NCBI RefSeq assembly: GCF_011089875.1
Contig: NZ_JAANAS010000061.1
Location: 62,001-126,000, forward strand
DNA: 64,000 bases
Origin: Psychroflexus maritimus
GTDB taxonomy: Bacteria; Bacteroidota; Bacteroidia; Flavobacteriales; Flavobacteriaceae
Reading direction: 5' to 3'
Shown here piece by piece: positions 8,049 through 17,129 of the stretch; positions within the stretch are counted from its first letter, which is position 1, and each line of letters opens with the position of its first letter. A program made the position numbers and the translations under genes. The notes beneath the pieces were generated by a model, which saw only the letters and a program-made list of their open reading frames with translations, was not told where the DNA came from and ran no database searches.

Positions 8049-8386
8049 CCTGTAACGAACAACAATGTCAGTTCGGTTGCTTTCAACGAATGTGACTTGA
8101 TTTGAAATTGTATCGAAGTGTCAGTTCGAGTTTTTTTTGAACGCTAAGTGAAAGAAAAAAGTATCGAGAACCTTTTGCAGCAGGACTCTCGATACAATTC
8201 CAATCTGTTTTTTTCACCAAAAACAAATCGGAATCACTCGAGCAGATAGTTGTATCGAAGTGCGGTCACTGAGTGATTTCAACAAACGCGAGTGGCGTTG
8301 AAATTGTATCTAAGTGTGGTCACTGAGTGATTGAATGTTTCATCAAAAAACATTCAATTGTATCGAAGTGAGCTCTCGATACATCT
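8049..8386. repeat. cluster of dispersed repeat modules (A and B)
   Basis: The 762-bp gap between wzz and der has no gene. After copy A of the 91-bp element and about 120 bp of unrecognised sequence comes this cluster. Module A (CCTGTAACGAACAACAATGT...) lies at 8049-8090. Module B (AATTGTATCTAAGTG...) lies at 8303-8344. Shortened B copies lie at 8106-8120, 8250-8278 and 8357-8371, and inverted TCGATACA pieces at about 8188 and 8378. Both 42-bp modules recur, inverted and adjacent, at 35765-35863 with 40 of 42 matches each. The rest up to 8567 shows nothing recognisable. Confidence 0.75.
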
Positions 8387-8567
8387 CGCTAACAAGATTC
8401 CAAATTCATTATCAACATCGTAAAAAGCGAGACACTCGAGCTGACACCCCACATCTTCAATGAAATAGAAATTTTTAATTTCGTAATTGAATTAATCCCG
8501 TGAGTGAAGCGATACGGAACAACACCAAACAAAAACCCGGCAATTAATTTTTGTCAGTTAAAAAGCC

Positions 8568-8575
8568 TAACTTTG
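8568..8575 (+). promoter_or_regulatory. -7 box of der
   Basis: TAACTTTG fits TAnnTTTG and lies 22 nt before the der ATG. TTTTTG upstream is at a shorter spacing than usual. Confidence 0.45.
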
Positions 8576-8597
8576 CACCCAAATTTGAATAAAAATT

Positions 8598-9902
8598 ATG
8601 GGAAGCATTGTTGCAATTGTAGGTCGTCCAAACGTAGGTAAATCAACCTTTTTCAATCGACTTATTCAACGTAGAGAAGCTATTGTTGATTCGGTAAGCG
8701 GAGTTACTAGAGACCGTCATTATGGGAAAACCGATTGGAATGGAAGAGAATTTTCGGTGATTGATACCGGAGGATACGTCATTGGAAGCGATGATGTTTT
8801 TGAAAAAGACATCGATAAACAAGTAGAATTAGCTATTGATGAAGCTGATGTAATCATTTTTGTAGTCGATGTTACTTCAGGAATTACTCCTGCAGATGAA
8901 GATGTAGCTAAACTTTTAAGAAAAGCGAACAAACCTACTTTAATTGCCGTAAACAAAGTAGATTCTAATAAAAACATGCTGGATGCTACCGAGTTTTATT
9001 CGTTAGGTTTAGGCGATTATTTCACCATTTCTGCCATTAATGGAAGCGGCTCTGGCGAGCTCCTAGACGCTGTTGTAGAAGCTTTACCTGAGGTAACCGA
9101 CGAAGAGGAAGAAGAATTACCCAAATTTGCAGTTGTTGGAAGACCTAACGCCGGAAAATCTTCATTCATTAACGCCTTAATTGGTGAAGAACGTTATATT
9201 GTAACCGACATTGCCGGAACTACAAGAGATTCTATAGACACTCGGTACAATCGTTTTGGTTTTGATTTTAAATTAGTAGATACCGCAGGAATTAGAAAAA
9301 AATCGAAAGTCAAAGAAAACCTTGAATTTTATTCGGTCATGCGAAGTGTTCGCGCCATTGAACATGCCGATGTGTGTATTTTGATTTTTGACGCCTCTAG
9401 AGGCTTTGATGGTCAAGTAGAGAATATTTTTTGGTTGGCAGAAAGAAACCGAAAAGGTATTGTGATTTTGGCTAATAAATGGGACAAAGTTGACAAAGAA
9501 ACCAACACCATTAAAGAGTATGAGAACGCCATTATAGAACGAATTAGACCTTTTGTAGATGTGCCTATTGTTTTTGTCTCAGTTCTTAACAAACAACGAA
9601 TTTTTAAGGCTATTGAAACGGCTGTTCAGGTGTATAAAAACAAAAGTACACGGATCAAAACTAAAGTTTTAAATGAAGTTTTACTGCCTGAAATTCTTAA
9701 AAATCCACCGCCAGCCATTAAAGGGAAATACGTAAAAATTAAATACATTACTCAATTACCCACACCTCAGCCACAGTTTGCCTTTTTTTGCAACTTGCCT
9801 CAATATGTAAAAGATTCATATAAACGATTTTTAGAAAATAAATTACGTGAGCACTTTGATTTAAACGGAGTTCCGGTTTCAATTTACATGCGTAAAAAAT
9901 AA
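8598..9902 (+). CDS. der: GTPase Der (EngA), 50S ribosome assembly
   Basis: This 434-residue protein has the double GTPase architecture unique to Der. The first P-loop is GRPNVGKST at residues 9-17, with DTGG as its G3 and NKVD as its G4. The second G domain begins near residue 175 with GRPNAGKSS, and its G4 is NKWD. The C-terminal KH-like domain occupies about 350-434. Der acts in late 50S maturation and is essential in most bacteria. The gene has its own promoter and stands apart from the parAB operon by 112 bp. Length and motifs are normal. Confidence 0.97.
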   Translation: MGSIVAIVGRPNVGKSTFFNRLIQRREAIVDSVSGVTRDRHYGKTDWNGREFSVIDTGGYVIGSDDVFEKDIDKQVELAIDEADVIIFVVDVTSGITPADEDVAKLLRKANKPTLIAVNKVDSNKNMLDATEFYSLGLGDYFTISAINGSGSGELLDAVVEALPEVTDEEEEELPKFAVVGRPNAGKSSFINALIGEERYIVTDIAGTTRDSIDTRYNRFGFDFKLVDTAGIRKKSKVKENLEFYSVMRSVRAIEHADVCILIFDASRGFDGQVENIFWLAERNRKGIVILANKWDKVDKETNTIKEYENAIIERIRPFVDVPIVFVSVLNKQRIFKAIETAVQVYKNKSTRIKTKVLNEVLLPEILKNPPPAIKGKYVKIKYITQLPTPQPQFAFFCNLPQYVKDSYKRFLENKLREHFDLNGVPVSIYMRKK

Positions 9903-10014
9903 AAAGCCATTAAAATAGTTAATATGTTAATGCTTTGTTCATATCATTTAAAATAATTTTTTTTGTAATCCGTTATAAATTGTATTTTTACCAACTTTGA
10001 AACACGCTTAATAA

Positions 10015-10779
10015 ATGGGGAAAATAATTGCTATTGCTAATCAAAAAGGGGGCGTTGGAAAAACAACAACAGCGGTAAATTTATCGGCTGCTCTAGGTGT
10101 TCTTGAAAAAAAGGTCTTGCTCATTGATGCAGACCCCCAAGCCAATGCAACCTCTGGTCTGGGTATTGACTTAGATAACTTAAAAATAGGCACTTATCAA
10201 CTTTTAGAACATACCCAAAAAGCAGAAGACGCTATTATTTCTACCAATTCACCTAACTTAGAAATTATACCCGCGCACATTGATTTGGTGGCTATTGAAA
10301 TCGAATTGGTAGATCAAGAAAATAGAGAATACATGCTAAAAGAAGCTACTTCTCACCTAAAGGAAAAATACGATTACATTATTATAGATTGTGCCCCTTC
10401 GCTTGGTTTACTAACCTTAAACGCACTTACTGCTTCAGATTCAGTAATCATTCCTATTCAATGTGAATATTTTGCTTTAGAAGGGCTAGGTAAGCTGTTA
10501 AACACCATTAAAAGCGTGCAAAAAATACACAATGCGCAACTCGATTTTGAAGGCTTGCTTCTTACCATGTATGACTCAAGATTACGTCTTTCAAATCAAG
10601 TAGTTGAAGAAGTTGAAAAGCATTTTGAAGACATGGTCTTTAAAACTGTTATCCAACGAAATGTGAGATTAAGTGAAGCACCAAGTTACGGAGAAAGCAT
10701 TATTAAATATGACGCTTCTAGTAAAGGAGCAAATAATTATTTAAGCTTAGCTGAAGAAATCATTAAAAAGAATAATTAA
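10015..10779 (+). CDS. parA: chromosome partitioning ATPase ParA (Soj)
   Basis: This is a 254-residue deviant-Walker ATPase. KGGVGKTTT at residues 11-19 carries the signature lysine of the ParA/MinD superfamily, followed by LLIDADPQANATSGLG (switch I region) and DYIIIDCAPSLGLLT (Walker B). ParA dimerises with ATP, binds DNA nonspecifically and moves ParB-parS complexes during origin segregation. The stop codon overlaps the parB start by one base (TAATG), so the two are translationally coupled. Linkage to chromosomal genes (dapB, lepB) marks it as the chromosomal and not a plasmid copy. Confidence 0.96.
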   Translation: MGKIIAIANQKGGVGKTTTAVNLSAALGVLEKKVLLIDADPQANATSGLGIDLDNLKIGTYQLLEHTQKAEDAIISTNSPNLEIIPAHIDLVAIEIELVDQENREYMLKEATSHLKEKYDYIIIDCAPSLGLLTLNALTASDSVIIPIQCEYFALEGLGKLLNTIKSVQKIHNAQLDFEGLLLTMYDSRLRLSNQVVEEVEKHFEDMVFKTVIQRNVRLSEAPSYGESIIKYDASSKGANNYLSLAEEIIKKNN

Positions 10780-11687
10780 TGGCTAAAGCATCAAAAAAAA
10801 AGGCCCTTGGAAGAGGACTTTCGGCACTACTGAAAGACCCCGATAACGATATTCAGTCGGCTAAAGATAAAAATGCTGATAAAGTAGTTGGCAGTATTGT
10901 AGAATTAGAATTAGAGAGCATTGAAGTTAATCCTTTTCAACCGCGTTCTAGTTTTAACGAAGAAGCCTTAGAAGAATTAGCTTCTTCCATTAGAGAATTG
11001 GGGGTTATTCAACCTATTACCGTCAGAAAATTAGACTTTAATAAGTATCAATTGGTTTCTGGGGAACGCCGGTTTAGAGCTTCTAAGTTAGTTGGTCTAG
11101 AAACAATTCCCGCTTACATTAGAATTGCCAACGACCAAGAGTCTTTAGAAATGGCTTTGGTAGAAAATATTCAACGCCAAGATTTAGACCCTATTGAAAT
11201 TGCCCTTTCTTACCAACGATTAATTGATGAAATTGATTTAACACAAGAAGAGCTTAGTGACCGTATCGGAAAAAACCGATCAACCATTGCTAATTACCTA
11301 AGACTGCTAAAGTTAGATCCTATTGTTCAAACAGGTATGCGTGACGGTATTTTAAGCATGGGGCATGGAAGAACACTCATTGCTATTGAAGATGAAAACT
11401 CGCAAATTGAAGTATATCAAGAAATTATAAAAAACAAACTTTCTGTAAGAGAAACCGAAAAGCTAGTGAAGCAAGTTTTAAGCGGAAAAACACGTCAAAA
11501 TAAAACGAAAAAACCCATTGTTTCTGATGAAAAACAGAAAGCTATTAAGTCTATTTCTTCGGCTTTTGGCACTAAAGTAGAAATGAAATTAAGTAAAAAA
11601 GGCAATGGTAAATTAATTATACCCTTTTCATCGGATGAGGACTTTAACCGAATTCAACAATTAATTGAAGAGAACTTACATGATTAA
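10779..11687 (+). CDS. parB: chromosome partitioning protein ParB (Spo0J)
   Basis: This 302-residue protein begins KKKALGRGLSALLKD, typical of chromosomal ParB. The CTP-binding ParB/Srx domain contains NPFQPRSSF and GERRFRASK (arginine-rich box) at about 50-120. The central helix-turn-helix (LTQEELSDRIGKNRSTIANYLRLL) binds parS. The C-terminal part forms the dimer clamp. The product loads at parS sites near the origin as a CTP-gated clamp and stimulates ParA. No perfect classical parS palindrome (TGTTNCACGTGAAACA) was seen in this window by eye. Confidence 0.96.
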   Translation: MAKASKKKALGRGLSALLKDPDNDIQSAKDKNADKVVGSIVELELESIEVNPFQPRSSFNEEALEELASSIRELGVIQPITVRKLDFNKYQLVSGERRFRASKLVGLETIPAYIRIANDQESLEMALVENIQRQDLDPIEIALSYQRLIDEIDLTQEELSDRIGKNRSTIANYLRLLKLDPIVQTGMRDGILSMGHGRTLIAIEDENSQIEVYQEIIKNKLSVRETEKLVKQVLSGKTRQNKTKKPIVSDEKQKAIKSISSAFGTKVEMKLSKKGNGKLIIPFSSDEDFNRIQQLIEENLHD

Positions 11688-12270
11688 ATTCTTCTTTTGT
11701 GTATTATTCACCTTGAGCCTTCAATTTTCCTATGCGCAACAAGATACTTTATCGGTTGAAGAAAAAGAGTCGCTTATGCTTGAAGAATTAAAAAACACAG
11801 AAGATGAAGGTTTTGGCATTAACTTGTACGACCCACTAGCGCCATCAAAAGCCGCCTTCTATTCGGCTGTAGTACCTGGCTTAGGTCAAGTGTATAACCG
11901 CAGTTATTGGAAGGTCCCATTAGTTTATGCTGCTATAGGTACCACAGCGTATTTTTTTATTGACAACAACAAACAATACAACAGGTATAGAGACGCTTAT
12001 AAGCAGCGCTTAACAGGACAAATTGATGAGTTTGATGGAGTCTTGTCTAATCAAAACTTAATAGATGCCCAAAAGCAATTTAGAAGTAATCGGGATTTAT
12101 CCTTACTTTTGGTTTTTGGTGCCTACGTATTGAATATTGTTGATGCCAATGTTGATGCGCATTTACAACAATTTAATGTAACTGAAAATTTAAGTTTAAA
12201 ACCTGAAGCACAACAAAATTTTTTAACAGGTGGTTTAAATTTTGGCTTATCCTTAAATTTTAAGCTCTAA
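11680..12270 (+). CDS. DUF5683 membrane/envelope protein
   Basis: This 196-residue protein runs from ATG 11680. An upstream TTG start would only extend the signal peptide. The first 8 bases overlap the end of parB. A signal peptide (MIKFFFCVLFTLSLQFSYAQ) is followed by an acidic linker and the conserved block KAAFYSAVVPGLGQVYN, with a hydrophobic segment around YAAIGTTAYFFI. This is the DUF5683 family, conserved after parB in Flavobacteriaceae. The AAFYSAVVPGLGQ phrase resembles glycine-zipper membrane segments. Its function is unknown. The fixed position between partition and envelope genes suggests an envelope role, which is inference. Confidence 0.85.
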   Translation: MIKFFFCVLFTLSLQFSYAQQDTLSVEEKESLMLEELKNTEDEGFGINLYDPLAPSKAAFYSAVVPGLGQVYNRSYWKVPLVYAAIGTTAYFFIDNNKQYNRYRDAYKQRLTGQIDEFDGVLSNQNLIDAQKQFRSNRDLSLLLVFGAYVLNIVDANVDAHLQQFNVTENLSLKPEAQQNFLTGGLNFGLSLNFKL

Positions 12271-12336
12271 ATAACGTAACATTTATGCATGTTTACACAC
12301 CAATAAAAAGTAACTGCTGAAAATAAATACAAATCG

Positions 12337-13056
12337 ATGAAAATTGCATTGTTAGGTTACGGGAAAATGGGAAAAACCATTGAAAAGATTGCTTTAAATA
12401 GAGGTCATAAGATTTCATTAAAAGCCAATCAAACCCCAACAAGTGAAGAATTAAACGCTGTTGATGCGGCCATAGACTTTAGTGTACCTCATGCAGCATT
12501 TCAAAATCTAAGTGCTTGTTTTAAAAATCAAATTCCCGTAGCTTGCGGAACAACAGGTTGGTTAAACCAATACCAAGAAGCAGTAGAACTTTGTAAACAA
12601 CATAAGGCTAAATTTATATATGCTTCAAATTTTAGTCTTGGTGTAAATTTATTCTTTGAACTAAATGAAACCTTAGCCAAAATGATGCGTAAATTTGAAG
12701 CTTACCAAGTAGGAATGAAGGAAATTCATCATACGCAAAAATTAGATGCACCAAGCGGCACAGCTATTTCACTTGCAGAACAAATCATTGAAAACTCAAA
12801 TTACAGCAATTGGAAACATCCTGCAAAAAACCTAGCTAAAAACGAATTAGGTATTGAAGCCGAACGAATTGAAGACGTTAAAGGCACACACACCATAACC
12901 TATACCTCAGAAATCGATTCCATAGAAATAACACATAAAGCAAATTCTAGAGAGGGTTTTGCCTTAGGCGCAGTATTAGCTGCAGAATGGCTTGCTAACA
13001 AAAAAGAACCTGGTGTATATCAAATGAAAGATGTACTCAATACTTTGAAATCTTAA
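12337..13056 (+). CDS. dapB: 4-hydroxy-tetrahydrodipicolinate reductase DapB
   Basis: The 239-residue enzyme reduces 4-hydroxy-tetrahydrodipicolinate to tetrahydrodipicolinate with NAD(P)H in the diaminopimelate/lysine pathway. The nucleotide-binding motif is LLGYGKMGKTI at residues 4-14, CGTTGW is the conserved loop, and the catalytic and substrate-binding region is EIHHTQKLDAPSGTA. The protein is slightly shorter than the E. coli enzyme (about 273 residues), as is common in Bacteroidota. It lies 66 bp after the DUF5683 gene and 6 bp before lepB. Its pathway neighbour dapA is in this window at 23.8 kb, in a different operon. Confidence 0.96.
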   Translation: MKIALLGYGKMGKTIEKIALNRGHKISLKANQTPTSEELNAVDAAIDFSVPHAAFQNLSACFKNQIPVACGTTGWLNQYQEAVELCKQHKAKFIYASNFSLGVNLFFELNETLAKMMRKFEAYQVGMKEIHHTQKLDAPSGTAISLAEQIIENSNYSNWKHPAKNLAKNELGIEAERIEDVKGTHTITYTSEIDSIEITHKANSREGFALGAVLAAEWLANKKEPGVYQMKDVLNTLKS

Positions 13057-13062
13057 AAAACT

Positions 13063-14634
13063 ATGCTTACTTTTCTTAATCTTATTATCTTAATTTTAGT
13101 GGTTCAAGTAATTCACTTTGCAGGAACTTGGAAGTTGTATAAAAAAGCCGGTCAACCAGCTTGGAGTGCGGCTGTACCTATTTACAACGCAGTTGTACTC
13201 ACAAAAATAATGAAACGCCCAAATTGGTGGGTGATTTTACTTTTTATTCCTGTCATTAACTTAATTATGTTTCCTGTTTTTTGGGTAGAAACCATCAGAA
13301 GTTTCGGTAAAAACTCAAAACTTGATACCGCCCTAGTTGTGCTTACACTTGGTTTATATATCTATTACCTCAATTATTTTGATAAAAGTGAATACTTAGG
13401 AACGCGAGAACTTAAGGCGCAAAATAAAGCAGGGGAAACGCTGAGCTCTGTGCTTTTTGCTATTGTGGCTGCAACTATCGTGCATACCTACATCATGCAA
13501 CCTTTTACTATCCCAACTTCTTCTTTAGAAAAAACACTTTTGGTAGGCGACTTTTTGTTTGTTAGTAAATTTCATTACGGAGCTAAAACTCCTCAAACTC
13601 CTGTTGCTTTACCTATGGTTCACGATTCTATTCCATTAACGGGGGTGAAATCTTATGTAAGTAATATTCAGCTTCCTTATTTTAGATTGCCAGGTTTTCA
13701 GGAAATCAAACGAAATGATATTGTGGTTTTTAACTGGCCTACCGACACCGTTAGAATGTTTAGAGACAAGTCGGGTAAGCATTACCATAAGCCTATCGAC
13801 AAAAAATCGAATTACGTTAAAAGAGCCGTTGGTGTTGCAGGAGATAGCCTAAAAATTGAAAACGGCGTCATTTATATCAACGAAAAACCAGAACAATTAC
13901 CTGAACGTGCAGATATTCAATACTCGTATAAAGTTCAAGGAAAAGGAAAAGGCTTTGACCGCTATGAGCTATACAGTATTTACAACATTACTGATGGCGT
14001 TGGTATAGCTAACAGAGAACAAAAAATTTATCAGTTTCAAGCTATTTCAGAAAATACCTTAGAAGATTTTAAATACCACCCAAATGTGGCTTCAGCGGAA
14101 CCCATTATTATGAAAAAAGGGTATAAAGATGAAGCTATTTTTCCAAACAACGGGAAAGTAAATTGGAACAGAGACCAAATGGGAAGCATATACATCCCTA
14201 AAGAAGGCGATGTCATTCCTATGAATGAAAAAAACTTTTCCATCTATAGAAGACTCATTGAAGTCTATGAAGGCGAAGAAATGGGAGCTCAACAAGAGCT
14301 AAGCTTTGCTAATGGAAAAGTGCTTTTAAACGGAAAAGAAATTACCGAATACACCATCAAACAAAACTACTATTGGATGATGGGAGATAACCGTCACAAT
14401 AGTGAAGACAGCAGGTTTTGGGGCTTTGTTCCAGAAACACACATTGTTGGAAAACCCGTTTTTGTATGGATGAGTTGGGACAGCAATGCGTCTGGATTTA
14501 ACAAAGTACGTTGGAATAGATTATTTACGACCGTTGGCGGAGATGGAGAACCGGTTTCTTATTTTCCTTACTTTTTAATGCTTGTAGTATTAGGTCTAGG
14601 CTATCGCTTGTTCAAAAAACGCAAAGAAGCATAA
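13063..14634 (+). CDS. lepB: signal peptidase I LepB with N-terminal membrane domain
   Basis: This 523-residue S26 peptidase cleaves signal peptides at the periplasmic face of the inner membrane. The first about 110 residues form a DUF5684-like membrane domain with three to four hydrophobic segments (including AWSAAVPIYNAVVL). Another helix at about 127-145 leads into the catalytic serine box IPTSSLEKTL, with Ser154 in the catalytic position. The general-base lysine is Lys253 in NYVKRAVGVAGDSL. A long insert of about 150 residues follows before MMGDNRHNSEDSRFWG, the conserved box E. A final helix near residue 500 anchors the C-terminus. The length and insert are typical of Bacteroidota and well above E. 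coli LepB (324). Confidence 0.94.
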   Translation: MLTFLNLIILILVVQVIHFAGTWKLYKKAGQPAWSAAVPIYNAVVLTKIMKRPNWWVILLFIPVINLIMFPVFWVETIRSFGKNSKLDTALVVLTLGLYIYYLNYFDKSEYLGTRELKAQNKAGETLSSVLFAIVAATIVHTYIMQPFTIPTSSLEKTLLVGDFLFVSKFHYGAKTPQTPVALPMVHDSIPLTGVKSYVSNIQLPYFRLPGFQEIKRNDIVVFNWPTDTVRMFRDKSGKHYHKPIDKKSNYVKRAVGVAGDSLKIENGVIYINEKPEQLPERADIQYSYKVQGKGKGFDRYELYSIYNITDGVGIANREQKIYQFQAISENTLEDFKYHPNVASAEPIIMKKGYKDEAIFPNNGKVNWNRDQMGSIYIPKEGDVIPMNEKNFSIYRRLIEVYEGEEMGAQQELSFANGKVLLNGKEITEYTIKQNYYWMMGDNRHNSEDSRFWGFVPETHIVGKPVFVWMSWDSNASGFNKVRWNRLFTTVGGDGEPVSYFPYFLMLVVLGLGYRLFKKRKEA

Positions 14635-14638
14635 GTTT

Positions 14639-15265
14639 ATGGATGATAGTTGCTTACCACTTACTTATTTTGCTCCTATCGACTTAATTGCTCGGGCTCT
14701 AATTGCTGAGAACTGGATGTTTGAAGTCAACGAAAACTACCAAAAACAATCCTACCGAAGTCGGCAATACATTTATGGGGCTAATGGAAAATTACTATTA
14801 AATATTCCTATTAAACATCAAAAATCGGAAGTTAGAAAAAAGCAATTAATGAAAGAGGTAAAGATTGAAAACGATTTTCCTTGGCAGGATTTACATTGGA
14901 AATCCTTAGAAGTAGCTTATCGTTCTTCGCCTTATTTTGAGTTTTACGAAGATGATTTGCAACCCCTTTACGAAAAAAAATACACCTATTTAATTGATTT
15001 TAATTGGGCGTGTTGGCAAATTTTAATCGATTTTATGCAACTTGAAATTGTTCCTCAAAAAACCACTTCCTTTCATCTTAGTTATTCAGCTGAAATAAAT
15101 GATTTACGAGGTTTAGCTCAAGCAAAAAGAAAACATGAAACTGAAAACTTAAGGTATGCTCAGGTGTTTGAAGAAAAATTAGGTTTTATTCCTAATCTTA
15201 GTATTTTAGACTTACTTTTTAGCGAAGGGCCAAATACAAGTGCTATTTTAAGAGAATTAGAATAA
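14639..15265 (+). CDS. WbqC family protein
   Basis: This 208-residue protein belongs to the WbqC-like group: LPLTYFAPIDLIARAL near the start, YRSRQYIYGANGKLLLNIP at about 43-60, and HWKSLEVAYRSSPYFEFY at about 93-110. WbqC-like proteins are linked to O-antigen or other glycan loci in some bacteria, but the reaction is not established. The gene begins 4 bp after the lepB stop and ends the parA-parB-DUF5683-dapB-lepB-wbqC run, an order seen in many Flavobacteriaceae. It has no signal peptide and should be cytoplasmic. Confidence 0.85.
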   Translation: MDDSCLPLTYFAPIDLIARALIAENWMFEVNENYQKQSYRSRQYIYGANGKLLLNIPIKHQKSEVRKKQLMKEVKIENDFPWQDLHWKSLEVAYRSSPYFEFYEDDLQPLYEKKYTYLIDFNWACWQILIDFMQLEIVPQKTTSFHLSYSAEINDLRGLAQAKRKHETENLRYAQVFEEKLGFIPNLSILDLLFSEGPNTSAILRELE

Positions 15266-15333
15266 CCGAACTCAGAATTTTAAAATTTAATAAACTTAAA
15301 CAAATACGATTTTTATATCATCAAAAAATCACA

Positions 15334-16215
15334 TTAATCATCATAGCCAAACTGACGTAACTTTCTAGAATCATTTCGCCAATTTTTTTCTACTTTCACA
15401 TAAATATCAAGAAATATTTTCTTGCCAAAAAAACGCTCTAAATCCCTTCTAGCTTCAGAACCAATTCGAGTTAAACCTTTTCCTTTATGACCTATGAGGA
15501 TACCTTTTTGGCTTTCTCTTTCAGTCATAATAATACTCCTGATGTTAATGATGTTTTCTTCTTCTTCAAAAGACTCGGTATCAACTTCAACACTGTATGG
15601 AATTTCTTTCTTGTAGTGTTTAAGTATTTTTTCTCGAATGGCTTCATTTACGAAAAAGCGTTCTGGTTTGTCGGTAAGTTGGTCTTTGGGATAGAAAGCA
15701 GGTGAATCTGGTAAAAGTTCTACTATTCGTTTAAACACTTGTGGAACACCAAATTTCTGAGTAGCTGAAATAGCAAATATTTCAGCATTAGGCACTTGTT
15801 CTTGCCAATAATTTACCTGTTCTTCTAATACCCCTTCGTTGGCCAAATCTATTTTATTAAGCAAAAGTAAAACAGGCATTTCTGCAGCTTTAATCTTATG
15901 TAAAAAGTTTTCATCTTTTAAAGCTTTTTCGCCTATTTCAACTAAATAAATCAGCACATCGGCATCATCAAATGCAGATTTCACAAAATCCATCATAGCA
16001 TCTTGAAGCTGGTAAGCGGGTTTGATAATTCCCGGAGTATCAGAAAATATAGCTTGGAAATCCTCTCCATTTACTATCCCTAAAATTCGGTGTCTTGTTG
16101 TTTGTGCTTTAGCGTTTATAATAGAAAGCTCTTCGCCTACAAAAGCATTCATCAAAGTTGATTTGCCAACATTTGGATTTCCTACTATATTTATAAAACC
16201 TGCTTTATGCGCCAT
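15334..16215 (-). CDS. era: GTPase Era, 16S rRNA maturation
   Basis: This 293-residue GTPase binds the 3' end of 16S rRNA during 30S assembly. The P-loop is GNPNVGKST near the start, followed by KAQTTRHRI (switch I), FSDTPGII (G3) and LLNKIDL (G4). The C-terminal KH domain at about 200-290 includes ILIGHKGKGLTRIGSEARRDLE. The gene is on the opposite strand to its neighbours and converges on wbqC with a 68-bp gap. It has its own promoter at 16236-16243. All motifs are normal. Confidence 0.97.
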   Translation of the reverse strand: MAHKAGFINIVGNPNVGKSTLMNAFVGEELSIINAKAQTTRHRILGIVNGEDFQAIFSDTPGIIKPAYQLQDAMMDFVKSAFDDADVLIYLVEIGEKALKDENFLHKIKAAEMPVLLLLNKIDLANEGVLEEQVNYWQEQVPNAEIFAISATQKFGVPQVFKRIVELLPDSPAFYPKDQLTDKPERFFVNEAIREKILKHYKKEIPYSVEVDTESFEEEENIINIRSIIMTERESQKGILIGHKGKGLTRIGSEARRDLERFFGKKIFLDIYVKVEKNWRNDSRKLRQFGYDD

Positions 16216-16235
16216 AATTGAATACTAATTTTTGG

Positions 16236-16243
16236 CAAAGATA
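16236..16243 (-). promoter_or_regulatory. -7 box of era
   Basis: Read on the minus strand this is TATCTTTG, 21 nt before the era ATG. It is a perfect TAnnTTTG match. Confidence 0.6.
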
Positions 16244-16416
16244 AACTATATAAAGTTACAAGAATTAAAGTTAGCGATTTATACCAACTCAAACACTAAA
16301 TTTTGCTCTACTAACTACATTTAATTTTTAAATTAGTATTGTTCGCACACTAATCAATTCTTTAAATTATCTTTAAATTAAACTAATAAAAGTGAAAAAG
16401 GTACGCGCAAAAAAAA

Positions 16417-16424
16417 TATCTTTG
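16417..16424 (+). promoter_or_regulatory. -7 box of the outer-membrane protein gene
   Basis: TATCTTTG lies 14 nt before the ATG at 16439, which implies a very short A-rich leader. Confidence 0.6.
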
Positions 16425-16438
16425 CGTTAAATAAATCA

Positions 16439-16999
16439 ATGAAAATGAAAAATAAATTAATAATTTTAGCAGGCTTTATCTTAGGGTTTAATTCTATTGC
16501 TTTATCACAAAGTAAGGATTTAGAATATTCAAATGTGCTTAATCATGAAGTAAAAATTGATGGTTTATATTTGCTGTTAGGAAATATTGAAGCGAGTTAT
16601 GAAAGCCTTTTATCCAACGAATCTTCGGTAGGTCTAAGTTTGATGATTCCATTTGACAATTACGTTGATTGGAAAATTAAATTTGCTGCTACAGGCTATT
16701 ATCGTTTTCATTTTGGAGATAAATATGCCAATGGATTTTTTCTAGAAGGTTTTACTATGCTAAATAAAGTTGAAGACCGAGTTAAAAGAACAGGTACTTT
16801 TGGAGATTCGTTTAAAAAAGACAAAGAGATTACCGATTTAGCCTTAGGATTAGGAGCTGGTTACAAACTCATTTCTAGTAGTGGGGTGATTTTAGAATTC
16901 CATGCTGGAGTTGGTAGAAACCTTTTTAGTAGTGATAATGACGACCGAAATTTTAATTATATTTTTAGAGGAGGTGTAAATGTGGGGTATCGGTTTTAA
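16439..16999 (+). CDS. small secreted beta-barrel-like protein
   Basis: This 186-residue protein has a signal peptide (MKMKNKLIILAGFILGFNSIALSQS; the second Met is an alternative start). The mature part alternates hydrophobic and polar residues in strands with many Gly and aromatic residues, such as GLYLLLGNIEASYESLL, FAATGYYRFHFGDKY and GLGAGYKLISSSG, and it ends in aromatic VNVGYRF. This matches small outer-membrane beta-barrels of the DUF3575/OmpW-like kind found in Bacteroidota. The terminal Phe fits recognition by the Bam machinery. The specific role is unknown. It is a single-gene unit with its own promoter. Confidence 0.75.
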   Translation: MKMKNKLIILAGFILGFNSIALSQSKDLEYSNVLNHEVKIDGLYLLLGNIEASYESLLSNESSVGLSLMIPFDNYVDWKIKFAATGYYRFHFGDKYANGFFLEGFTMLNKVEDRVKRTGTFGDSFKKDKEITDLALGLGAGYKLISSSGVILEFHAGVGRNLFSSDNDDRNFNYIFRGGVNVGYRF

Positions 17000-17129
17000 A
17001 TGAAAGTCAATTAGAATTATATAAAACTCGTTTGAGTTTTAAAATTTTGGTTAAAGCTTCTTACTTCGCTGCATAAACCAAGATTTAATTTCTAGGATAG
17101 GTAATTATAGTAAATAAAAAATCTCAACT

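Noticed and set aside
17023-17090. Hairpins after the small outer-membrane protein gene as a terminator
   Set aside because: AAAACTC/GAGTTTT and TTGGTT/AACCAA can pair, but no T run follows at the right place. I judged this too weak to annotate.
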